A stretch of 64,000 bases of DNA from Romanomermis culicivorax. Lineage: Eukaryota > Nematoda > Enoplea > Mermithida > Mermithidae. Shown here one piece after another: positions 22,098 to 34,000 of this stretch. Numbering within the stretch: position 1 is the stretch's first letter; every line of letters begins with the position of its first letter. The notes beneath the pieces were generated by a model. The model was not told the origin of the DNA, did not search any database, and saw nothing but the letters and a program-made list of their open reading frames with translations. The position numbers were made by a program, and so were the translations under genes. The DNA lies in the NCBI GenBank assembly GCA_963922205.1, contig CAWUHX010000037.1, forward strand, positions 992,001 to 1,056,000, given 5' to 3'.

Positions 22098-25000
22098 GTA
22101 AGAATTTTTCTCTGTTCTATTTTACCTATGATCCATTCCAAAGACTTACCATAAAAATGTAATAGAACATTTTCGATGCTACGCTTACTTGTCCGACCAA
22201 AATACTTTTAGGTAATCTAGTATCAGAAACTACTTTCGAGTTGAGAACACCCAATTTTCGATCTCTCAACTCATTGTATCTTAGAGAAGATCTGTGTGTC
22301 AGCTGTCACTTTATAGCCCATTCATTTTCAAATGAGCCTCAGAATGCAAAGAAATTAAAGAAATCTAGGCCCAACTTAAAATTCCTATTTGCATGGTTAA
22401 GCATAGCGCTGTAGAAAACGTATGGAACAGGGTGTCTCAGTAGCCCTGAGTAACTCAAAGAATAATTTGTTAATACACATAAATCATACATAACAGTTTC
22501 TACGATGTTTCTGGTATTTTCTGGCGTTTTTGGTATTTTTGCTTTTTCATGATGCTTTATGGTATTTTGGGTATTTTTTAGTGTTTATGGTATTTTTTGG
22601 TGTTTTTGGCAGTTTATGGTATTCTTGGTATTTTATGGAATTTTTGGTATTTTTGGTATTTTATGGTATTTTTTGGCATTTTATGATGTTTTATTGTGTT
22701 TTTTGATATTGTACGCTATTTTTCCGAATTTTTTACTTTTTGCTTATTTCTTGGTTTTTTATGTTTCTTAATTTTAAAGTTTGTAGTTTTTCATTTTTAA
22801 TGTTTCCTGGTTTTTCCTGTCATTTTTAATTATGACAGGAAATTTTACGCTATTCTTATCGGCTGAAGCTTATATACATATTGTGACTGTGCGGTTCATG
22901 TTGTATACAATTCTCTTACAGTAGATCTGATTTAGAAACAATAGATATTTAATCTCAGATCTGCTGTAAAGTTTCACAGCAAACAGAGAAAAAAATAACA
23001 TGAATGCTTTTTACTCACATTTGAATTAATATCCATCATGAAAGGTCATTTGGAATTTATCAGAATATGATTTTCAAAGATCCTGATAAATCTATGAAAT
23101 GAAAACTGATGGGATTTGCAAATCAATCAGCAAATTCAAAATCACACAACATATGCAAAATGATCTTAAAGTGTCCTGGCCCAATTTTTACACCATCAAT
23201 GTTGAGCAGAAAAGCACATGTTGGCGAAACTTACTGTGTGACAGTTATGAAAAACTTAGGCAAAATTAAGCAAGGCGATTGATACATACCTTACAGTATG
23301 ATCACATTGCATGATGTGCAAGTATGAGTGATGCATACCTCACAGTATGATCATGTTATATGATGTGCAAGTACGATGGGATGCATACCTTACAGTATGA
23401 TCACATAGTATGATGTGCAGATACATTTCATATACTGCATTGTATCAGAAAATTCTAGAGCCTTACACAATATTCTATAATATTCTTTTATATTCTACAA
23501 CGTTCTAACACATTCCATGATCTTCGATGATACTATATAAAGTGTGTTGTTTGTACATTCATTTATTTTATTTATTGTACTATTTAGTACTTGGATATTA
23601 TATGTTGTGTTAGTTAGCCTTACTAAACATAGCTATTTACCAGCTATTATTCCAGTTGGATATTTGCCAATTATCCTGAGGCTAATTTGTTTTCAACTTA
23701 GTTCAGTCATTATTCAAGACACAACAGTGATCATGCCTACTAGTTTATTAGAAAATGCCCCGATGGGGCAGGAAAAGAAAGAATATACTTGCTTGGATTG
23801 TGGCCAAGCTAGAAAAAGAAGTAGACTAGATTTTTGAGAACTTGAGTTAAAATTGGAAAGAATCAACTTTCTTTATATTGGATTTTCATTCTTTCTAAAA
23901 AAAAATTTTCCATGTCTGTGGGAAAGTATATTCTGCAGCATCGTGCATTCGGTCCTTCCCCTGGCATCAACTACAGTAAAATTTTTCAATATAAAAATTA
24001 TATGCACATGACTTCAAATGTAAAAAACCGTAAACCAACAGCATTCTGACCCCCATCAATTCAAAACTCCTGCCTGTCACACTAGGTGAAAAATAGTAAG
24101 GGAGGCATATTATAGTCATTTCCAGAACTATAAAGAAACATGGGGTTGGTCGCACCAATCCAAGATGAGGATAATTCCAACATTGGGAGTAAATTGATGA
24201 TCCTGAGTTTGAGCTAATCGCAATGTCCAAATTATTCTCTTCCAATGCACAAACAACACTCCCTTCAGGATTAACTAATACTGAGGTTTAGGTACGAGTT
24301 TGGGAATCACAGAAATTTTTATATTTATTTGCTTTAGAGGTAAGAGGATTATACAAAAATGAAAGTGCAACCCAACAGCTCGAGCTGGGGATAATCTCGA
24401 CATTGAGCTCATTATAGTCCTGATGAAATTTAAATCATACCGAACTTGAGATCAAATTCAGTCGTGCCTATATTAGGGGTGTGCGCCGAATCCCGTACCC
24501 GGTTCTCCCCGAATCTACTGGCACCCCCATGGCAATGGTACGACTTTTTTGAAAGCAGGATGGGAGCAACAGGGATGGGTCAAATTGCTTCCCGTTTGAA
24601 GTCCCACAAAAAGCGCTCTTTCTGCAATTTTAGTTTAAATCCAAAACTGTGAATGATGCTATTTTGTTGAATAGTCAAATGAAAGACAATAAATTTGTTT
24701 ATAGCTTGTAATCAGTAGAACTTATGGAGCGAATTCTATACCATATGTTATATAAAATGAGTGAATGAAATGTATCCTGGCCCATTGATGTAGTTCTTAG
24801 AAGACTTTGTGCTGTAGCTTTTTTTCTAAAGAAGCTGAGTGGGATTTTATTAGCCACTTTCCTACAGTTGACGCCTTTTGTTGACACCAAATTCAGTAAA
24901 AATGTTTAACACAGTTGGAGGCAAACATATGAGAGGGGAAATGCGGGTTCAAACTTCCACAAGGGTTTTGAAACTGGAAAATTTGTTATGCAATAAATTT

Positions 25001-28000
25001 TTTGTGAACTTTTTTTGAATTTTTTGTCTCAAAAATTGCCCAAAAACCAAGGAACCAAGGTTCACCCCTGTACCCTCCTAAAAATTTCAGAGATCCACAT
25101 GTTTGGTTGGAAAGTGTGTTGATGCACTCAGCTGTGGAATATACTTTTTCACAGACACAGAAATTGTTTTTTTGAGAAAGAATGAGAATCCAATAAAAGA
25201 AAAGTGAATTTCTTTCAACTAACCCAAGTTCTTAAAAATCTAGTTCACTCCTTTTTCTAGCTTGGCAACTATCCAAGCAAGTATACTCTTTCTTTTTCTG
25301 CCCCATCGGGGGCATTTTCTAATGAACTAGTCAGCCATACATGAAAACCTTCATAGAAGCACATTGGATTTTTAAATTTTGTCATCTCCACATCAAAGAA
25401 AAAATAAAAACAATCTTAAAGCAACGAATTCTTACCTTCGGTAAAAGTAAAAGATGTGTAAACCACACAGAACTTAGAACAGATTGTCAGCAGTGAACAT
25501 TTCCATTGAATTCCTCACAATCAAGAACCCCTCAGTCTTATAAACCCCAGAAATACCTTTGTCTATAAATGGAACAATTTTTTGTGTGAACTGACCATGT
25601 CCATTGAATTCCCCATGGTCAGGAACCTTTTCAACCAAAAATCACAAAAATACATTTGTTTACACTCAATATAACTTTGTGTGTTAAGTGATCACATTCA
25701 TTAAATTCCCTGTAGTCAAAAACCGGTTCGAAAAAATGATCAAAAAAATATGCTCATTTACACCTCAGATAACTTTTGTGTGTAAAGTGACAATGTCTAT
25801 CGAATTCCCAATAGTCAGAAACCTCTTCCTCCAAAAAATCACAGGAGTACCTTCAATTACCTTAATGATGATTTTTTTTATTTTTATTCCCTAGGGTTTC
25901 TTTGTTGTTAAAGTGTTTCCATTTATTATTAAGTAAACAAGCCGATAAAATGGTTTGTGTCACACATTTTTGGCCCTAAAACAAATAAATAATCAGCGCG
26001 AAAGTTTTGCATACAACATGCAAGTTGATGTTAGGCACGCCGCCTTGCAAATATTCATTATTGAAATATTATTGAAACATTATTACGCGTTTCTTGTTTC
26101 CGTCTGGTCGGACGTTTTTTACATACAGGGTGGCCAGGAAAGTTGCATGGGCGTTACCGCCAATTACAGTTTTTGTATTTTTGTGTTGACGTGGCGGCGC
26201 GGTTACAGTTGAGGGCTGAACACGGGGTAAGGATTTACGACGACCCTTTTGATAAGGAAGATTAGTGACTTGTTATTGGAGACTGGTAGATCAGTCTCAC
26301 CTTTCTCGGAGGAGTTTGAGTTTCAGTTTCAGTTCTTTAGAAGGCCAAGCCGCTTAGGTCGTGTGTCAGCTATCCTAGCACCTCTGAGGCTCTGTGCGCA
26401 GAGGTGAAACAAAAGGATCCGTGAGCTAGGGAGGAATTAGGTGGTAGTGTTTTCATGTTTCGATTTCTCACACGTGTATTCTAGTAATTCTCACATTTGT
26501 ATTCGCTGCACTTCTCGTTTTTACTCGTAATAAATATCTTAGTACATTCCGTCTCAGCTAGGAACAGTAGGAGCATCATTAGTACTGGGTTAGTGTCAGG
26601 GGCCGTACCAGATTGGATCTCCCAAGAACCACAGCTAGGTAGCCGAGGGCATAGGAGCACCCAATACAACATTGATGACTTGTACAGCTACAAAGGTAAA
26701 TTACGAAGAAATTATTGAAACCGAAATTAACTGTGCGGAAACAGCCTGGAAGATGACCGAAAGTAACGTTATCGCAAACCAAATTGGCCAAAGAAGATCA
26801 TGCGGAATGAATGGCAATCATGGAGGCAACAATCGAACAAGTAGTGAAGAAATTCGCAAACTTACCCGATGATAGCAATAGAGATCAAACTATTGACGCA
26901 GATATATATGATTATGTGGATCAGAGGATACAAATGTCCTCAGATTCAGTATCATCGTTTGAAAAAATCAGTATACCTTCAGAAACGAATGGGGTATCAT
27001 TCTATAATTCAAGACATATGCTGACAATACAAAAAATTGATGCAAAGATCGACATCAAAGCAAAACCGAAGAACAAAATGGAAAGGACAACAAATGGAAA
27101 TTTTCAGGATGTGGCTACTTTAGCCATCCTGGAATCGATGCAAAGAGCCGTTGACAAATCGACTAATGCCGTTAATGTAGAAAGAACAAAGGGGGCGTTA
27201 CGAGAACAAGAAATACTCGATCAACTCATGCAAGAATGAGCGGAACGCAAATTGTTGGAAGAAAAGTTCCGGGAGCAAGAACAGCAAAATTCCAGGAGGA
27301 TAATGGAAGAAGTTGAGAAGCAAGTGCGGGAATTGATGAAGAAAATGGAGGAGAAACCCCACGAAAGAATATTGAATCCTGGAGATATGGAGGTACTTCC
27401 ATCTGAACCAGTCGAGGACCATTTAGACAGGAGTTTGGAAAGAAAAGTGAATTGGTTCGAAAACCATTTCGCCCAGGCCCAGGCTCAGAGTGCCCAACAT
27501 AGAAATATTGAAGATGATATACCAACGACATCATGGAACTGTGAGAGCGCTATAAACTAATCGATAATAGTGTCAGTTGAGTAACCTACAGTAAACGGCG
27601 ACGCTCTCTCAATCACACACATACCAGGCAAACCTACATTATCCGATCCTACTGTAGACATTGCATCAAGATTCTTCGCCTTACGTCATGGAACTCTGTT
27701 TCTATATGACTAGGCCTACTAAGATTATGATCTAATATTATGTGACATTATGACGTTATTACCTAGTTTTTATGTCTTTTTCTTTATATAAATATGTTAG
27801 TTTTGTATGTAAAATCACTTCACTCGTTTCACCAATAAATTTGGCTTACCTGCTTGTCTTCTCTGCTCCCTAATATCGTCGTAGGGTCGCTGGGTAAAAC
27901 GTCGTTCTTTTCGTCCGGCTTTGGGACCATTGGAAACTGGAAAGAAATATATTTTGGTTGGGAGACTAAGTTTTCCTTTCAAATTACCTTGCCGTTTTCC

Positions 28001-31000
28001 TAATCCTTGCCGTTGTCGTCCATCCCTTGACGTTTTCGTTGACGTTTCTGAAGAACATAGAATAATTCAAGAACGTTTTAGTATTCAGTCCGATCTGCAG
28101 GTTATTCAGCTACAGTAACCTGTATTTACCATTGACCTAAAAATTGATAAACCTTACAGAACCCTGGAACAGAACAAGCTACAGTAGCAGGCATTCCTCA
28201 AAATCGGCAAGAAAATGGATGATACTACGAAGATCCTGAAAAGAGAATGAAAATAATTCTGAGTCGAATGAAAAATAAATAAATATCCGATAAAATGGAA
28301 GCCCCGGAGATACACAATTTTTTCACATGTTTGGAAGGCACATTTAAGCCTGAAGACACAGAAGACTTAAGAATTGAAGTACTCTGGCCTTGCTGGGATT
28401 TTGAAACTTCGACATATGTGGATAAGAATGGCAGCTACGAAGAAGGAAAAGCAAGCGTAATTAGAAGGATTGCCCCCAAATTGGACACTCCTGCACTCAG
28501 AAGGGAGTTACATGATATGAAAAAGCAAAAAGGGGAAACTACGAAAGATTTTTTGCAACGAATAAAGACTTATGTCCATTTATTAAATTACGAAAAAACA
28601 GAAAATGAACGAAATTGAATTGTCATCGAGACATATTTTCACAAAGCTCCTGTGTACGTCCAAACTCGAATGGAGGGGCGCCTTCACGGATTCAAAAATA
28701 TCGCCTCTTTGGCAGAATTCGTAAATAAATTGAAAGCCGATACGACGCCCTGGAAAGAGTTCAGCGAAGATCAGGAAGACGGCGAAGACGATTGGTTGAA
28801 TCGAGTCTATGAAAATAAAAGATTTAATAATCCACAAATTTGTCATCAGGATAGCAGTACTAGTCAACTGCAACAAATTCCACGGCGTCAGCAAATTTTT
28901 CCACTGCCACCAGCATTTCAAGCCCCCTTATCTCACCAAGACATCATGAAAATGGTCAACTATGGGATCAGGAATCAGGGCCCTCCAGCTCTTAATCGTT
29001 GGGGAGTCAATAATAATAATAACGTACCATACAATAGTTTACCTGATCGAGTTTCGGGAAATCCATATCGTCGACCATATTGCTCATACCATAAATCGAA
29101 TAGCCATTTGTCCGAAAATTGTTTCATTCTTCACCCTGAATTAATTCAACCAATGGATCAGGGGAGGTCGTGGAATCATGGCAACAATTTATATAATCAA
29201 AATTTTGACCCTCGCGGTGGCTTTGTAAATCATGGACGAGCGGGATTCACTAATTTCGGCCAACTGGTGCCATACCATAATATAAACACAGAACAAAATC
29301 CAAAAGTGGCCTATTATTATCGTCAAAATAACGTCCAGCAGCCAGCATCAAATGTCGTACCGTCAACAGCATCGCAATTGACGAATAATCCCCCAAATAA
29401 TTCTATAAACATCATAAATTCCCAGGAGGCTAAAAAACAAGACAAACCAGAAATTATAGCCCTGGATGGAGATCTAATAGAAAATTATGAGTTAAATTTG
29501 GCAAATGTTATCAATTCTACTTCAGAAGCGAAACCTAGACTCGCCAATAATAACAAGCATCTATTTTTGGAAAACTTTCGCAAATGCCAACCCTTATTAA
29601 TTCCCGTTAAAATATGCCGAGAAGAATTTAAAGCCTTAATCGATACAGGAGCACAATCTAGCTTCATGAGGACAGATACAGCATCGAGACTACTGAATAC
29701 ACCAAAGACAAAATTTCCCATCTTAAATTCAGTAGTAACAGCTGTAGGAAAACACGTAACAACATATGGTCCTACATTTATATACGTTGGAACCAGTTTT
29801 GGAAATTTTCTTGCTAGATTCGCATTACTAGATAACCTGAACGAAAGTATTATATTGGGTCTAGATTTTCTAACCCATCCTAGTATACAGGCATCTATTG
29901 ATTTTCGAAAAGGCCACATACGCCTAGCAAATGTAGAAAGACAAATTATTAGTGAAACACTATTCGACAACATGCAAATACCATCACGGCTGCCAATTCC
30001 GACAAATCTGATGGTCTTGGATTATGTACCTCTACAGGAGGAAGTTAAGGATGAAGATCTACCTAAACTGGGAACTGATGATGAACAAGAACAAGTTATG
30101 CAAATAACCGAAATGGATGAGGAAACTTTTATTTGGACAAAAAACGGGACATATATTCCCCCAAATACCACTTCTTTTGTGCAAGCTGTGGTTTGGCCAC
30201 AGAAAGATTGGACAAAGGATCCTATAGTGGTAGAAGAAACGAGGAAGGATACCTTATTCGATGTCGATGCCTCAATTGTGGATGCTAAAGACAACAATTT
30301 TCAAATTCTACTTATAAACCAAATGAATAAAGGGATAAAGCTGCGCAGTAACGAGCTAATAGCAAAATCCAAAACGAAATTTGTTGGACCAGAATTCGAT
30401 GAAAAAATCCATCAACTTCAGACAGAACCTCAAATTCAACAGCAGAGTGAACCGGAATTTATCAAAGTCGTGACGCAACTGGTAAAGGAATCAAGTATCG
30501 ATAGAGAAGGGCAACAGCAACTTATGAATGTCCTACTCAAACATAGGCATGCATTCAGTATGAAAAATGACCCTTTAACGGTGACCCACGAAGCTGAACA
30601 CAAAATCGATACAGGAAAGGCGTTACCCGTTCAAAAGCACTACTGGAGAGCTCCCATAATGCAGAGAGACATCATCCGTGAACATGTAAAAGATATGATG
30701 GAAAAAGGTGTCATTGAGCCTTCTAGAAGCCCTTGGGCTGCACCATTGTTTTTAGTGGGCAAAAAAGATGGCACTTGGAGACCAGTAGTCGACTACAGAG
30801 GAATTAACCAAGTGACTAAAGACAACAAATTTCCGATACCACAAATCAATGACTATCTAGACGCGTTGGGAGGCCCACGGTATTTTTCAACTTTGGATTT
30901 AAAGTCTGGGTACTGGCAGGTACCAATGCATTCCGAATCAAAGGAAAAGACAGCATTTATATGCCAAGACGGACTTTTCCAGTTCAAAGTAATGCCATTC

Positions 31001-34000
31001 AGGTTAAAAAATGCTTCCGCAGAATTTCAGCGTCTCATGGAGCAAATTCTATATCCTTACGTATGGAAAATATGTTTGGTGTACATCGACGATGTGATAA
31101 TTTTTTCGAGAACCATCGAGGAGCATTTGGAAAACCTAGAAACTATATTTCGATGTCTGACAAATGAAAATCTTACGTTGAAACCTGACAAATGTTCCTT
31201 TATGCCAGCCAGCATAAAATTTTTAGGCCACATATTGGACAAAAACAGAATGTCAGTCGACCCACAGAAAATAGAGGCAGTCAAAAATTTTGAAGTACCT
31301 AAATCCATCAAGCATTAGTACAATGGTCCAAACGTTTCATACATAACCTAGCTTTCATCGCTCAACCTCTATTTAAAGCCCTAGTAAAGAAAAACGGGAA
31401 GGAGAAATTTGAACTTTCAGAAGAACAGTTATGAGCTTTTGAAGGTGTGAAAAACGCCCTAATGACTTTTGGGCACCCTGTTGATGGCAATTCGTGTGGG
31501 GAAATTGCCATGCAAATCAACAAAATTGACGACCAGCGGCGCAGACATTTGCATAGAAGTGGAGCACCAAAGAAAGACCAAAAAAGATATGGTGAAATCA
31601 TTGTTCACTATATTCGTTATTTTTATAATATTCTTGTTATTGCTGGCCTCCATAAATATACTTCCCAGCATTCTGTCTTGTGTTTGCATAATATTCACTG
31701 TGGTTTGTCCACATTCTTTTTACATATTTCGTCGGATATATTGCTTAATATATTTGTTTACTTATTTAGATAATTCCGATCAACGAAGGCGGAGGGCCAA
31801 AGGCCCAGGCACCAGCTTGCACCCAGCAAGCTTTGGGAAACCCTTTGAGGGTTATACTCAAGTAAGTTTATCCCTGAGGGGATTCCTTGTCTCAGCTAAG
31901 CGACTGCAGAGCTCTTTGGTGAGGCCCCGCATTTAGAGTAAAGTTTATCTTTGTTGTTGTAGGTCCGGGATAATCAGACTGTTGCACTATCACCGAGGCT
32001 TAGCCAAGGGAGTAGTTCTAACAGGTCAGATCAGACCCGAAGCCTCCATCTTTTCTTAAACCTCCTAAGAAAAGACCTGCACAACATGACGGCACCCTTC
32101 CTTCAATATCCGGTATTCGACGGATCAGCGAAATTTGTAATTCAAACTGACGCCTCAGGAACATTTTTGTACCAGGAAACACAAAACGATCGCTGGACAA
32201 TAGCTTATTCGAGTAGATTTTTAAAGGATGCGGAGACAAGATACTCAACAACGGAAAGGGAATGTCTAGCCGTAGTCTACGGGTTCAAGCAATACCGACA
32301 TTATGTGATGGGGTTTAGGGTCACAATTAGAACAGACCATAAACCACTTACCTGGCTTTCCACAGAAAAACAACAGAATCAAAGATCGTTGAAATGGGCC
32401 TTATATCTTGGACAATTTAACTACACATTGGAATATGTCGCTGGATGTGAAAATGCTTTCACAGATTTTTTATCAAGATAGGAGGAGAAAGAAAAGATCC
32501 GAAGCAAAAAGCAAGAAAGTAACGAAGAAATCAAGGACGAAAAATCGAATGGGGAAGCTGAGTGCATGGCAGTACCATGAGCCATGACGAAACAAATGCT
32601 TGAACCTGAGACGCAGGAGACATTTATTGACCCTCCACTGCCGACTCAGCAAGAAATAGATCAAACGCCAGAAGAAGCAAAGAAAGAATCAGAATTATTC
32701 TCCCTAGACCTGATTAGGAAACAACAGCGATTGGATTCGAAATTGGTGGTTATTTTTAAAAATCTTGGCCAAAATAGTTCAAAGAAATACTTCAACAGTT
32801 TTCACTTAGAAAACAAAGTATTATACCGAGAAAATATTCATGGCAAAAACCAATTAGTAATTCCCTGGAAACTTAGACACCTCGTTCTACATCAATATCA
32901 CGGCGATATCCTTATGGGGCACCAAGGAATAGACAGAATTATCGCCGCAATCGGAAACAAATTTTGGTGGTCCAACATGGAGGAAGTTATTATCAGATGT
33001 ATAAAATCTTGCGTTGTATGTCAATTGTGCCACCCCATATTAAATCCAATTCAACCTCTTAATCCTATACCCGTATCTTACCCATGGGAAATAGTAGCTA
33101 CAGATGTGGTCAGCATTTCGCCTCTACGGGAAAAAAGACCATATGTCATTGTATTTATGGATTATTTTACAAAATGGGTTGAAGCCAAATACATCCCGGA
33201 CCAGAAAGTCAACACCATAGTGAAAGCATTCATGGAAAAGGTCATCTACACCCACAGGACACCCAAACACCTGCTGAGCAATCAGGGCTCAGCATATATG
33301 TCTCAATTAATGAGGGATGTTTGCGATCTTTTGAAAATAAAAAAGATAAATACGAAACCATACCACCCATAATGCAATGGTATGGTGGAAAGATTTAATC
33401 GAACCCTAATCGAACAAATTAGGAGGGTGGCGATAACTGATCCAGATGATTGGCCTCATTATCTGGAGCAAATTTTATTTGCCTATCGGGTTACACCCCA
33501 TAAAACCACAAAGAATTCTCCACACAGCTTATTGTATGGCCATGATGCGAGATTCCAATTAGATAACGAGATTGCACGGCCAATAATTGTACAAAATAAT
33601 TATGACATGTACAAATACATGTGAATGGAACATCTCCTTAACACGTACAAATTCATAAACGAAAATCACAAAAAAGCAGCGACCCAACGAAAATTACAGT
33701 ACGACAAGAAGGCTCGTGAGAAAACATTCCAAATTGGTGAACTTGTGCTCTACCAAAAAGGAATCATGAAAGGGAAAGTGGACACAACGAATGATGGCCC
33801 CTACAAAGTAATAGAGACGCAAAATTTGGATAAAAATGTCATTAAAATAGGCCGCACTGGAAAACTAGATTCGTGAGTACAGATAGTTTCTATTAATCGC
33901 CTAATGCCTTTTGTTACACGGACACCCGATTTTTACTGTAGCTCATAATTTATTTTTATCTTTTATTTGTGTGTTGTGTTCAAATTTTGTTTTACGTCTC

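Noticed and set aside
22559..22771. Phe/Trp/Val-rich ORF
   Set aside because: Low-complexity translation of a 'tggtatttt' repeat that also occurs inverted at 39434-39745.
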